The notes: generated by a model not told the origin, from the sequence alone. Shown: positions 8,391-17,007, counted from the first letter of the stretch. The stretch: DNA of 64,000 bases from Synechocystis salina LEGE 00031 (GCF_015207985.1 NZ_JADEVV010000010.1:23593-87592); one strand, 5' to 3'. Program-made: numbers and translations.

Positions 8391-9245
8391 TCAAATCCCT
8401 TCTTTGCGGGCCAGTAACACCGGACAGGGAGCATTGACCCGAATATAGTCCGACAGGGAAGTGCCCAACAGTCGGTCCAAGTCTGGCAAACTCTTGGCAA
8501 TGGAGGGTCGGCGATCGGGGGAACCCAACAGCAACAAATCAGCGTTGTAGTCCTCGGCCAATTCACATAGTTTTTCCCCTGGCTTACCCCCCGTTACGGT
8601 GGAGCGGTAGGCAATACCCAAACGCTTCGCCTTGGCGATCGCCGGGGCCAGGACGGGGTTTTCCTCAATTTCCTGACGGGAAAGGGGCAACAGATCCGGT
8701 TTGAGGTCAGGGTTCACCCGGGCTAGGATTAATTCCCCTTCTGGATAGTCTCGCAAAAGCTCCAGAGCTAATTCCAACGCATACTCCGCCGCCGCTGACT
8801 TATCTAAAGCCACCATGACCCGTTTAATGCGCTTAACGTAAATATCATCCTTCACCAACAACATGGGGTGGTTGGTCAGTTGAAATACATACTGACTGAC
8901 GGAATTTTCTAAAATGGCTTCCAACCGTTTCAAGCCCCGGGAACCCATAATAATTAGGTCCGCATCAATTTCATTGGCCACATCACACACCACCCCCTTG
9001 GGATCCCCTTGGCGCAACATGGTGGAGACCTTACTGGGTTCGATGGCCACATCCTCCAACAAATCCGCCAGGATTTTACCGCCCTCGGCCCATTTTTCCG
9101 TGAATGCCTCCGTGGTAATTTGGGGTGGAACCACGTGCAAAATCGTGATCGATGCCTTTTGCACCGCCGGAAAATCCATCATGGCCTTGAGCATTTCTTG
9201 GGTTTGGCTGGTGCCAGAATCTGCGTATAAAATTTTGCTAAGCAT
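8391..9245 (-). CDS. Tandem universal stress protein (two Usp domains)
   Basis: A 284-residue cytosolic protein made of two UspA domains. The first spans about residues 1-133 (MLSKILYADSGTSQTQEM to NHPMLLVKDD) and contains DLIIMGSRGLKRLEAILENSVSQYV. The second spans about 140-280 (IKRVMVALDKSAAAEYALELA to CPVLLARKEG) and contains DLLLLGSPDRRP, where the usual GxxG(S/T) ATP-loop is altered. Usp proteins respond to stress and some bind ATP or acetylate or store nucleotide; the exact role is not known. It is transcribed singly, away from the divergent thiamine-binding-like gene. Confidence 0.9.
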   Translation of the reverse strand: MLSKILYADSGTSQTQEMLKAMMDFPAVQKASITILHVVPPQITTEAFTEKWAEGGKILADLLEDVAIEPSKVSTMLRQGDPKGVVCDVANEIDADLIIMGSRGLKRLEAILENSVSQYVFQLTNHPMLLVKDDIYVKRIKRVMVALDKSAAAEYALELALELLRDYPEGELILARVNPDLKPDLLPLSRQEIEENPVLAPAIAKAKRLGIAYRSTVTGGKPGEKLCELAEDYNADLLLLGSPDRRPSIAKSLPDLDRLLGTSLSDYIRVNAPCPVLLARKEGI

Positions 9246-9536
9246 GATAATTGAGTTCCTTGAATCGGTTCAGGGAGAGTCTCACCGTGCCATGGAGATT
9301 GATAACGGCAAGCCCTCCTCGGTTAAGCCTTATCCCTTCAGAATAAGGCCAATGCAAGCGCAGAAATTTAACGACTTGTTGCGGACTTTCTCAGTCTTGG
9401 TGGGCCATGGTTTCAGGGGACTTCTAACCCAATGCCCATATCAACAACTAGCCTGTCCCCCCAATTGACGGCGGGAGTGTGTCAAAATCTAGGGAAATTT
9501 GAGATTGTCGTTAGCCATTACCGACGAGTAAAAGCT

Positions 9537-9842
9537 ATGAACGTGATTGTGGATTTATGTGTCGTGCCCCTAGGTGTGGGGGTTTCCGTGGGCCAGTATG
9601 TGGCCGCCTGTCAGAAAGTTTTGGCCGAAGCGGGACTGAAACATACCATGCATGCCTACGGCACCAACATTGAAGGGGATTGGGACGAAGTTTTTGCCGC
9701 AGTCAAGGCCTGCCACGAAGCGGTCCATGCCCTCGGAGCCCCCCGTATCACTTCCAGCATGCGCTTCGGTACTCGCACCGATCGCCCCCAAACCATGGAT
9801 GAAAAGGTGAAAAGTGTGGAAACATGGCTGGAAAATTCCTGA
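9537..9842 (+). CDS. MTH1187/YkoF-type thiamine-binding family protein
   Basis: A 101-residue protein of the MTH1187 family: MNVIVDLCVVPLGVGVSVGQYV, then HTMHAYGTNIEGDWDEVFAAVKACHEAVHALGAPRI and the C-terminal RTDRPQTMDEKVKSVE. Family members are ferredoxin-fold proteins that bind thiamine or related compounds as dimers or tetramers. I start it at the ATG at 9537, the first one that matches the family N-terminus; a longer reading from 9432 adds an unrelated leader. The function in cyanobacteria is not established. Confidence 0.85.
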   Translation: MNVIVDLCVVPLGVGVSVGQYVAACQKVLAEAGLKHTMHAYGTNIEGDWDEVFAAVKACHEAVHALGAPRITSSMRFGTRTDRPQTMDEKVKSVETWLENS

Positions 9843-9923
9843 GCACTTAATGGCGAGGAGAGCTAGGGTTAATTCGGTCTGCCCAAGGCAGATTTTGGTT
9901 TTTCCCCTGTCAACTTCAACTCG

Positions 9924-10460
9924 TTAACTTGCGGGCTCCGTTGCTTCTAGCTCCACTAGGTAGCTCCCCCATTTCTCCTCGTTGGTGCGGGGATCAATGT
10001 CTTTTTTTAACAATCGCCAACTTTTACCTTCACTTTGCCGCTGTAGGTAAAGATCAAATGGATTCTGTTTTTGAGTCACCGTTTGCCGGGGCAGAATCAG
10101 TTTTAAATCATATCCCCCAGTTAGGTGATAGGCCGGTAAGTTATCCACGGCGATCGCCTCAATATTTTTAACGTTGATCTTGCTAATTTCAAAATCCGGC
10201 GTTGGGGCGTTTAAATGTTGACTAAGGGCAGTTTGGGTACGATTGAGTTGGAAAGTAATTGCTTGCTGTACCACTGCACCATCGGGGGCAAATTCCAAGG
10301 GGGGCGGGGAGCTTTGACAGGCGTTTAGACTGAAGCAAATCAAACCCAGGGCTAACCAACCAAGCAATCGACGTTGATAACAATTGATTAGGTTAATTAG
10401 GTCAACGGCGAAACTCTGCCAGGTCTGGAGCATTTCCCTGCCCAAAAGTGATTTTTGCAT
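9924..10460 (-). CDS. Hypothetical lipoprotein
   Basis: A 178-residue protein I do not recognise. It has two arginines then a hydrophobic core GWLALGLICFSLNAC, with lipobox LNAC giving a lipidated cysteine at residue 48. An ATG at 10433 would shorten the leader to a more normal length and is a real alternative. The rest is a soluble alpha/beta domain containing the phrase LPAYHLTGGYDLKLILP and a C-terminal WGSYLVELEATEPAS. It starts 10 bp after the peroxiredoxin stop, so the two are probably co-transcribed; this places a periplasmic lipoprotein next to peroxide defence without showing a link. Confidence 0.7.
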   Translation of the reverse strand: MQKSLLGREMLQTWQSFAVDLINLINCYQRRLLGWLALGLICFSLNACQSSPPPLEFAPDGAVVQQAITFQLNRTQTALSQHLNAPTPDFEISKINVKNIEAIAVDNLPAYHLTGGYDLKLILPRQTVTQKQNPFDLYLQRQSEGKSWRLLKKDIDPRTNEEKWGSYLVELEATEPAS

Positions 10461-10470
10461 AAACAATTAA

Positions 10471-10953
10471 TTAATCAGCGCCCCTCAGTTGTTGTAGTTT
10501 CTCCAACACTTTTTCGACGTGGCCCTTGACCCTCACATTAGGCCAAATGTGGGCAATATTTCCCTGGGGATCGATTAAAAAAGTGGAACGCAGAATGCCT
10601 TCATACTCTTTGCCCATGAACTTTTTCGGTCCCCAAGCGCCATAGGCCGCCGCTAATTGATGCTCCGGGTCACTGAGTAATTGAACGGTGAGATTATGCT
10701 TGTCGATGAATTTGCTGTGGCTTTTTTCCGAATCTGGGCTGACCCCTAATATCACAGCATCGAGGGTGTTAAATTCCGCTAACTTGGCACTAAACTCCGT
10801 TGCTTCAGTGGTGCAACCGGGGGTATTGTCCTTGGGGTAAAAATACAACACTAACCATTGCCCAACAAAATCGGCTAGGGACACTGTCTCCCCCTGGGCA
10901 TTGGGGGCGGAGAAAGCTGGGGCAGGTTGGTTAATTTCTAAGGCGGTGGCCAT
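10471..10953 (-). CDS. Peroxiredoxin, BCP/PrxQ family
   Basis: A 160-residue thiol peroxidase that reduces hydroperoxides with thioredoxin. The fold is clear: APAFSAPNAQGETVSLADFVGQWLVLYFYPKDNTPGCTTEATEF, with the peroxidatic cysteine near residue 47, then GVSPDSEKSHSKFIDKH and RSTFLIDPQGNIAHIW (motifs quoted in parts). Many PrxQ proteins have a resolving cysteine five residues after the first; here that position is not Cys (CTTEATEF), so this is a one-Cys form. It heads a two-gene unit with the lipoprotein downstream. Confidence 0.9.
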   Translation of the reverse strand: MATALEINQPAPAFSAPNAQGETVSLADFVGQWLVLYFYPKDNTPGCTTEATEFSAKLAEFNTLDAVILGVSPDSEKSHSKFIDKHNLTVQLLSDPEHQLAAAYGAWGPKKFMGKEYEGILRSTFLIDPQGNIAHIWPNVRVKGHVEKVLEKLQQLRGAD

Positions 10954-11040
10954 GGTGAAAAAATTCTTAATTAAATCCGGTTGTCTGAACTTCTAGTAGC
11001 CCAATGGTAGTTAGTTATATCCGGCCCCAGGAGCTTGAAA

Positions 11041-11886
11041 TTATTTGATATGTAAAGGAATCAAAATTAGAGGCAAAACGGCGATCGCCAGTAGGAGTAA
11101 AGACCCTCCCCAGGCAATGAACCGATGGGAACTGGGGGCCACTGGAGAGGACAATAATTGATCAATGCGAGCCAGTAGGCGGTCCTGTTGGCCAGCAAAG
11201 GGTACCCCCAGGGGCAGGGGATTGGCCACCATGGCATTTTGGGCCACTAGGGCGAGGGCTTCCGCCAACACCAGGGGGTCACAGTGATTGGCCCCATGGC
11301 GATCGGCTCGGCATTCCCTTTGCCACAGTAATTCCTGCCACAGGGATTCCGTTTCCGGTAACCAAAAAGTTAAACGGCGCAGGGCCCCCAACCAGAAAAA
11401 TGTCCAGGTGTCCCGGTAGAAAAGATGGGCGCTTTCGTGGGCTAACACCGCTTCTATCTGCTCTGGAGTCAGTAGGCGCAATAACCCCCGGCTCACTACC
11501 AATTCCGGCGACCAAAGCCCCACCTGGGCACTGTAGGGAAAATCGGTTTCCAAAAGACGAATTTTTTGCCCTTGCCAATGGCTGATGGGGTATTTCTGCA
11601 CCGCCCCCAGGGTTTGCCAGGTTTGCCCCGCCAAATAGAGCACCGATAGCCCAGTCCAAACTAAAAATATCCAGGCCAAGAGATGGCTACCCATGCTAAC
11701 TGGTAAGCCAAACATCCAACCACAGCCCATCCAGGCGATCGCCGCACTGGTACTGATCAAAAGCATGGGGGGCAGGGCAAAGAAAATTAATGCCGCAGGC
11801 CAGTCTAGTTTGCCGGGCCAGTAACGAATTGCCCAGCGCAGGCCAAACGCAATTAATACAGCCATGAGAAACAGAATACTGTGCAT
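11041..11886 (-). CDS. M56-type membrane zinc metallopeptidase (BlaR1/HtpX-like)
   Basis: A 281-residue membrane protein. Hydrophobic segments lie at about residues 1-18, 30-55, 65-90 and the C-terminal 255-280. The zinc-protease motif HESAH sits in the segment EQIEAVLAHESAHLFYRD (about residue 147), followed by the RECRADRHGAN third-ligand region. BlaR1-like proteases of this type inactivate a partner BlaI repressor. That partner is the gene directly upstream: its TAA and this ATG overlap as TAATG. There is no penicillin-binding sensor domain, so the signal sensed is unlikely to be a beta-lactam. Confidence 0.85.
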   Translation of the reverse strand: MHSILFLMAVLIAFGLRWAIRYWPGKLDWPAALIFFALPPMLLISTSAAIAWMGCGWMFGLPVSMGSHLLAWIFLVWTGLSVLYLAGQTWQTLGAVQKYPISHWQGQKIRLLETDFPYSAQVGLWSPELVVSRGLLRLLTPEQIEAVLAHESAHLFYRDTWTFFWLGALRRLTFWLPETESLWQELLWQRECRADRHGANHCDPLVLAEALALVAQNAMVANPLPLGVPFAGQQDRLLARIDQLLSSPVAPSSHRFIAWGGSLLLLAIAVLPLILIPLHIK

Positions 11887-12308
11887 TATTTTTCCTCCTG
11901 TCGCTGTTGCCGGGCCGCCCGTAGCCGATCGGCGATCGCCGTTAACTGGTCAATGCTAGCCGTATCCAAACTGTCAGCAAAGGCGGCCACCACATCAGGG
12001 TTGCTAATGGCCAAAAACTGTTGCAATTGTTCGTAGGACTGCACCGCCTTGGCCTGGTCAGCGCTTACCCTTGCCGTCCAAATAAAGGCTTTACCCTGGC
12101 GATGGCACACTAGCCAACCCTTTTTAGTCAGACGGTTCAACACCGTAGTCACCGAAGAGTAGGCCAATTCCCGGTCAGGATCGCTCAAAATACGGTCGTG
12201 GATATCCTTCACCGTGGCCTGGCCCAATTGCCAGACAATTTCCAGAATTTCCTGCTCCAGGGGGCCCAGGGACAATTGTTGGGGGCGGTAGGGGGGGATC
12301 CAACTCAT
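11886..12308 (-). CDS. BlaI/MecI/CopY-family transcriptional repressor
   Basis: A 140-residue winged-helix repressor: LGPLEQEILEIVWQLGQATVKDIHDRI, then the recognition region DRELAYSSVTTVLNRLTKKGWL and a C-terminal dimerisation helix. I start at MSWIPPYRPQQ (12308); an ATG at 12326 is nearly as good, and the longer upstream reading overlaps the hydrolase gene. It is followed by an M56 protease with a one-base overlap, the usual repressor-protease pairing. There is no copper-binding CxC tail, so a CopY role is unlikely. The targets are not known; self-regulation is expected. Confidence 0.88.
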   Translation of the reverse strand: MSWIPPYRPQQLSLGPLEQEILEIVWQLGQATVKDIHDRILSDPDRELAYSSVTTVLNRLTKKGWLVCHRQGKAFIWTARVSADQAKAVQSYEQLQQFLAISNPDVVAAFADSLDTASIDQLTAIADRLRAARQQRQEEK

Positions 12309-12346
12309 AAATATTCCACGGTGCATCAAGGTCTTTTCTAACCATA

Positions 12347-12360
12347 CAGGATTAATCCTG
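12347..12360. promoter_or_regulatory. Candidate repressor operator (14-bp palindrome)
   Basis: CAGGATTAATCCTG is a perfect 14-bp palindrome centred 45 bp upstream of the BlaI-type start codon. It overlaps the stop codon of the upstream hydrolase. It differs from the TACA/TGTA operators known for BlaI and CopY, so its use by this repressor is a guess. Confidence 0.3.
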
Positions 12361-14046
12361 AGAGAATCCACCGTACCGGGCCAGGAACTCATCAATTTTT
12401 TGCCTGATTTTAGGGGCAGATTTACCGGACACCAGATACAACTTAAACTCATTCTGCCCACTCAAATATTCTGCGTAGGCTGAACTGAGATAGGGGCGAT
12501 ATTTATCCGCACCCTGGGGATCTTGACGGATGTAAACTTCAAAAAATGCCACGGTTGTACCCATGACGTAGTCATAAATGGTGTCTTGATTGGGTAAAAC
12601 CAGGTGGGCGGTGGAATCAATGGCTTTACTGATGCCTGGATCTAATTTAGTAAAGTTAACGTGGGCTTGCCCTTCAATTAGCAGCCAATATTTATCTGGC
12701 ACCGTTAACCAGGTGAAAGATGCTGCTTGTTCCAAAGCTGGGGGCGCCGCCGGGTCGTAACTACCGGAGCCAAAAACAACCGGAATGTTAATTTTAGCTA
12801 ACCCTTTACTGCCAAAAAGACTGCGGTTAACTGGGTTGGCCGCAAACACGGCTTTAACCCTTTCATCCCGCAGGGAAATGGTTTGTCGGGGCAATTCTAG
12901 CGCTCGGCATTGCATCAGCAGGGCAACGTCTAAATTGGCTAAATCTGAATCACAATCCTTTTGTAAGTTATCAAAATCTATTTCCGCCCCGGCGATCGCC
13001 AAAGCAGTATAGCCGCCAAAGGAATGGCCTGCCATGCCAACATTTTCTAAATCTAAACGACCAGCAAATTCTGATTGATTACGTCGTTGCAATTCATCCA
13101 AGGTAAAACTAATGTCCTTGGGGCGATTAATGTAATCATTAACATCAAAAATATCGCCGTGATAGCCCTCCAACATTTCCTGGAGATAGATATTGTCACT
13201 ACCGACATGTTGGGGGGCAACAACTAGATAGCCGTAGGAAGCTAAATGTTGTAAACCCACTGCGTAATCTTCGGGCCGAGAAGACAAACCATGGGAAAAG
13301 GCCAACACCGAAATCTTACCTTGAGGCTCTCCCTTGGGAATAAAAACATCAACATAAAAATGGCGATCGCGGCTAGGGTCAACTAAGTGCCAAACGACTT
13401 TTTCCACCCCATAGGGGCCGGGCTGGCGTAGGTCAGGTAACTCGGCATAATTAACGGCTGGAGCTTCCGCAGCCTCCTCAGCGGTCAGTGTGGCTAATTC
13501 CTGCACAGCAGTTTCCGTTGCCAAGATGAACATGTCAACTTGCTTGGCCAATGCCAGAGCCTTCTCCCCATTAATTTGTATGCTGGTGGGTAATTTTTGT
13601 AGCACTTTAATTGAAGACAATCCCCCTGGTTCCATTGCCGCCTGAACAAGGGCTGCCCGTATGGCATATTTACCATTATTTTTATAGGGAATATTAATCA
13701 CTTCCCCTAATCGGGCTAAGATTTCTTCTCCCATTTTTGTATTAAAAAAACGAGAAATCATTACAGGATCAAGCTCTACTTCTTTGGTCAATACTTCCCG
13801 TAACTCTTTCTGTTGATCCTGGGCAATAAAATTGAAATAAAATTGTAGGTCTTTATTAACCTCCCCTGTCTCCGCAAACTTTGTCAAAGATTCTATTTCT
13901 ACGGAAGTCATCAAACCACCATAGGAAAAGGAAATTTGCTCTGCCGCCCCTAGGGGAAAAGCCAGGAGAATGTTTGCCGTTAAGGCCCCCAATAACAGCA
14001 TCCCTTTTTGATAAGCTCGCTTTGAAAAGTTTGTCGGTATTATCAT
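12352..14046 (-). CDS. Secreted alpha/beta hydrolase with DUF1400 domain
   Basis: A 564-residue protein with a signal peptide (MIIPTNFSKRAYQKGMLLLGALTANILLAFPLGAAE). The N-terminal half, beginning ISFSYGGLMTSVEIESLTKFAETGEV, is the cyanobacterial DUF1400 domain. The C-terminal half is a dienelactone-hydrolase-like alpha/beta hydrolase with oxyanion region AFSHGLSSRPEDY, nucleophile elbow GMAGHSFGGYTAL and a late histidine in EGQAHVNFT. It should be an esterase or lipase of the periplasm. I start at 14046 because of the signal peptide; in-frame ATGs further upstream (for example 14145) give a poor leader. It ends 43 bp before the BlaI-type gene, so read-through is possible. Confidence 0.85.
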   Translation of the reverse strand: MIIPTNFSKRAYQKGMLLLGALTANILLAFPLGAAEQISFSYGGLMTSVEIESLTKFAETGEVNKDLQFYFNFIAQDQQKELREVLTKEVELDPVMISRFFNTKMGEEILARLGEVINIPYKNNGKYAIRAALVQAAMEPGGLSSIKVLQKLPTSIQINGEKALALAKQVDMFILATETAVQELATLTAEEAAEAPAVNYAELPDLRQPGPYGVEKVVWHLVDPSRDRHFYVDVFIPKGEPQGKISVLAFSHGLSSRPEDYAVGLQHLASYGYLVVAPQHVGSDNIYLQEMLEGYHGDIFDVNDYINRPKDISFTLDELQRRNQSEFAGRLDLENVGMAGHSFGGYTALAIAGAEIDFDNLQKDCDSDLANLDVALLMQCRALELPRQTISLRDERVKAVFAANPVNRSLFGSKGLAKINIPVVFGSGSYDPAAPPALEQAASFTWLTVPDKYWLLIEGQAHVNFTKLDPGISKAIDSTAHLVLPNQDTIYDYVMGTTVAFFEVYIRQDPQGADKYRPYLSSAYAEYLSGQNEFKLYLVSGKSAPKIRQKIDEFLARYGGFSQD

Positions 14047-14248
14047 GAATTTTTTACAAAAGTAAGGGCTAGGTTTTTTATTGCGGGACAGAGCTGATTC
14101 TTGCTGATTGCCATCGACTTCAGCAATTTTATAGAAATTGATCATAGATTTTTTGTTGCCTTTTGTCATCAATCGTAACAAAATTTTGTTTGAAGAAATT
14201 TATGCTTATTTTGGCAATAAAAATTAACAAATTACTGGCAAGCACAAT

Positions 14249-15034
14249 TTAACGTTTGGGACGAAATATATGACTGTGGTCGGGGTGATAAAGGCGCGAT
14301 CGCCTGGGCAGATCAGTTTTTAAGGCTGGGCTGATTAAGTATAGGGTGGTGCGGATTAAATTTTCCCGTAAACTTAGGGCTGCCATTTCCCCCAGGGGAA
14401 CTAACCAAATTTTTTCATCGGGCCACCCCACTCGAAAGCAAACCGCTACGGGGGTATCAGCAGGGTAGTGCTCCAATAATTGCTTCTGAGCTTTTTCCAC
14501 ATGACGAGCAGCTAAGTATAGCCCCAAACTGGCTTGGTGGTAGGCCAAACTTGCTAACTCTTCCCGTTCTGGCACCGCCGAAGCCGCACCACTAATGCGG
14601 GTCAGCACAATGGTTTGTACCAGGTCGGGCACGGTGAGTTCACAGTTTAAGATAGCCGCCGCCGCCTGGAATGCACTAATACCCGGCACACAGACAAAGG
14701 GAATATCCGCTTCCCCCAGGGCCTGCATTTGTTCGTGAATAGCACTGTAGAGGGTCAGATCACCGGAATGGAGTCGCACCACAATCTTCCCTTGGCGCAC
14801 AGCTGTGATCATTAACGGCACAATGGTTTCCAAGGTTTTACTCCCGGTGGCAATGCATTCTGTCTGGGGGCCTACCTCTGCCAACATTTGCTTGGGCACC
14901 AGGGAATCGGCATAGAGGACTAAGTCCGCCGCCTGGAGGAGTTTTTGTCCCTTAATGGTCAGTAGATCGGGATCACCGGGGCCTGCCCCAACAAAATAAA
15001 CTGCCGGAGAAAAAGATTGTCTGGTTGCGGTCAT
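14249..15034 (-). CDS. cobM: Precorrin-4 C11-methyltransferase
   Basis: A 261-residue SAM-dependent methylase of cobalamin biosynthesis. The N-terminal YFVGAGPGDPDLLTIKG is the glycine-rich SAM site of the tetrapyrrole methylases. VRLHSGDLTLYSAIHEQM and PFVCVPGISAFQAAAA are the further signatures of the CobM/CbiF group. The ATG at 15034 overlaps the TGA of the preceding DUF4926 remnant as ATGA. Because of a frameshift in that remnant the sequence also reads open back to 15259, giving a false N-terminal fusion of 75 residues. I reject the fusion, since the methylase starts normally at MTATRQSFSPAVYFVG. A cobQ gene is 16 kb away. Confidence 0.92.
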   Translation of the reverse strand: MTATRQSFSPAVYFVGAGPGDPDLLTIKGQKLLQAADLVLYADSLVPKQMLAEVGPQTECIATGSKTLETIVPLMITAVRQGKIVVRLHSGDLTLYSAIHEQMQALGEADIPFVCVPGISAFQAAAAILNCELTVPDLVQTIVLTRISGAASAVPEREELASLAYHQASLGLYLAARHVEKAQKQLLEHYPADTPVAVCFRVGWPDEKIWLVPLGEMAALSLRENLIRTTLYLISPALKTDLPRRSRLYHPDHSHIFRPKR

Positions 15035-15259
15035 AGATTTGCAGGTATGGGATTTTGGTGAAAAATCAGTAATTGATCTGCCGGTACGGTTTCCATGGCG
15101 TAGGGAATACCATGCTTCAACTTCAAACGTCTGGTCGTCAATTTCCATTACCACTGTTCCCACCTGGCCAGGTTGCAGGTAAATCGGCTCACCTGCTTCA
15201 AAATTTTTGGTTATCCGACCTTCAGTAATAATAACAACATCTAAGTCTTTAATTTTCAT
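15031..15259 (-). pseudogene. DUF4926-like gene with internal frameshift
   Basis: From ATG 15259 the frame reads MKIKDLDVVIITEGRITKNF, then GQVGTVVMEIDDQTFEVE, the usual DUF4926 pattern up to its last strand. At about 15108 the match jumps to another frame, which continues KHGIPYAMETVPADQLLIFH and stops with TGA at 15031, overlapping the cobM ATG. DUF4926 proteins end in EVEF-xxx-G-xxYAxxT-xxxxQLL, so the two pieces belong together. The total of 229 nt is not a multiple of three. A small deletion or one extra base explains this. Read literally, the first frame runs on into cobM. A sequencing error cannot be excluded. Confidence 0.75.
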
Positions 15260-15366
15260 AATTACCTGCTACTTTCTAACGGGATAACAACTAACTAAGC
15301 AAGGAAAATTTTCCCCTTTACGAACAACCCATGCTGATAAAATCCAGGATTTCCCTTGTTCTGTTT

Positions 15367-15604
15367 TCAGAAAAACTTGAGAATATAGTATTTGCCAAAG
15401 TTATTTTCTTTATGAATTAATGCCTGTTCAGTTATTGTAGCTTTTTCAATAGCCTGGATAAGAATTTCAGCATTTTCTAGGGTAATCCCTAATTTTTTTT
15501 TGAAATAGATAGGCTTTATCCTTGCCTCTGCCATAGTCAAAATTAAGGCAGTAGTTGTTAATTTTTTCCAGATAGTCTGCCTGGGCGGCATTGGGTAATT
15601 TCAT
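15367..15604 (-). pseudogene. DUF6883 gene with frameshift in an A9 run
   Basis: ATG 15604 starts MKLPNAAQADYLEKINNYCL, then NFDYGRGKDKAYLFQKK, matching the DUF6883 N-terminus. The frame is lost at a run of nine A (15493-15501 on the plus strand). Removing one A gives KLGITLENAEILIQAIEKAT and a 78-residue protein ending YYILKFF, the family's full length. As written, translation stops after about 45 residues. The gene begins 3 bp after the glycosyltransferase stop and is followed by the DUF4926 remnant. Slippage on the A-run could still yield some full product. Confidence 0.78.
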
Positions 15605-15607
15605 GGG

Positions 15608-16801
15608 CTATGCGATCAAACCCATTTCCTGTAGGTTTTTTCTGAGTCGCTCTGCCTCCGGGGATTGTCGTTGTTCATAAAGGGCGATCGCCTGTTGAAA
15701 AGCATCGACACTTTCTTGGATTAGGCCAGCCTTAAAGCTGGTAACAGCTAGGTTTTGATAGGCTTCGGCATAGTCCGGTTGGAGGACAATGGCCTGTTGA
15801 TAACCCTTAATAGCTTCGAGTAAGTTTCCTTGGGCTTTGTGAATCATGGCTAAGTTGAAAAAGGCGATCGCCTGGGATGGATCAATGTGAATTACTGCTT
15901 GATAAACCTTAATGGCTTCGCCCAATTCCCCCAAGTCTTGCAAAAAAGCACCGTAATTAATCAAAGCGCCTAATTTTAGAGGCAGTAAAATTTCTTCGTC
16001 GAGGGCTTTTTGATAATGTTTGCGGGCCAGCTCCCATTTTTGTTGGCGGCGGTAGGCATTGGCCAGATGGTAGTGCAATTCAAACCGCACAGGAATGGAA
16101 GCTGTGTTGCGCTTTAGACCCTGTTTGAGTAGTTTTACCCCCTCTTTTTCGTCCCCTAAGCTGAAATATAAAGCCCCTAACTTACTGCAGAGGTAAGGGT
16201 CCTGGGGACTATCTGCCATGGCTTTTTCGAGCAAATGCTTGGCCCGCTGGGTTTTGCCCCGTTCCTTAAGCAAGGTGGGACTATAGCCTTGGTGGAGGAT
16301 GGCTACCCCTGGTAAATCAATCACTTGCCAATGGGGTTCTCGTTCCAGTAAAGCCAAAACACTGTCATCAATGGTTTCGTGGTAGGGACGACTAAATTGC
16401 ACCGCCGGATGGCGACGGAATAGCCTGGATACCAACGAATAGGGGGACTGATTACTTTCCAGTTCGTGGCGCATTAGATTCACCACTAAAGCATTGTCCA
16501 TGGCGATCGCCTTTTGGATGCCATCTTTAACCAGAATATTCAGCCTTTCGTCAGCATCGAGCACTAACACCCAATCCCCCGTGGTGGCCGCCAGGGCCTG
16601 ATTGCGGGCCAGGGCAAAGTCATCTTCCCAGGGCACAGTGATCACCTTGGCCCCTGCTTGGGTGGCAATTTCCACTGTATTATCCGTGGACCCCGTGTCC
16701 GCTATGACCATTTCATCCACTAGACCCGCCACACTGGCCAGACACTCCCCCAGGAAAGCGGCTTCATTTTGAACAATCATACAAAGGCTGAGGCGAGGCA
16801 T
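15608..16801 (-). CDS. Family 2 glycosyltransferase with TPR repeats
   Basis: A 397-residue protein. Residues 1-190 form a GT-A glycosyltransferase: SLCMIVQNEAAFLGECLASV, VIADTGSTDNTVEIA, and the DxD-like metal site VLVLDADERL. Residues about 195-385 hold tetratricopeptide repeats (for example LGALYFSLGDEKEGVKLL, AFFNLAMIHKAQGNLLEAI, AYQNLAVTSFKAGL). Such GT2-TPR proteins are common in cyanobacteria; they probably modify glycan or protein, with the TPR part recruiting a partner. No membrane span is seen. It is the first gene of a minus-strand run with DUF6883, DUF4926 and cobM. Confidence 0.9.
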   Translation of the reverse strand: MPRLSLCMIVQNEAAFLGECLASVAGLVDEMVIADTGSTDNTVEIATQAGAKVITVPWEDDFALARNQALAATTGDWVLVLDADERLNILVKDGIQKAIAMDNALVVNLMRHELESNQSPYSLVSRLFRRHPAVQFSRPYHETIDDSVLALLEREPHWQVIDLPGVAILHQGYSPTLLKERGKTQRAKHLLEKAMADSPQDPYLCSKLGALYFSLGDEKEGVKLLKQGLKRNTASIPVRFELHYHLANAYRRQQKWELARKHYQKALDEEILLPLKLGALINYGAFLQDLGELGEAIKVYQAVIHIDPSQAIAFFNLAMIHKAQGNLLEAIKGYQQAIVLQPDYAEAYQNLAVTSFKAGLIQESVDAFQQAIALYEQRQSPEAERLRKNLQEMGLIA

Positions 16802-17007
16802 AGGGGTTTAAGCAAAATCGGCAAAAGGTCAGTCAATCATCCTAACCGAATTGTCCGGTAAGATGGGTGTGGTTTCCAAACAAAATAGTCCCTTACCTTT
16901 GGGATAGGGCTAAACGGGGAACTTTTGCCCCCGTAACTAGACCGATTAGATTAAATTCAACTCAAAAAGACTAAACTTACTAGCGATTAACGAGGAGGTT
17001 GAGGGTG

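Noticed and set aside
8370..8405. Possible tRNA T-arm (GGTTCAAATCC)
   Set aside because: The stem does not pair over five bases, and no anticodon arm, D-arm or acceptor stem lies upstream. It falls at the 3' end of the Usp gene.
14249..15259. DUF4926-CobM fusion protein
   Set aside because: Created by a frameshift in the small upstream gene. The cobM start has its own ATGA overlap and matches the family N-terminus.
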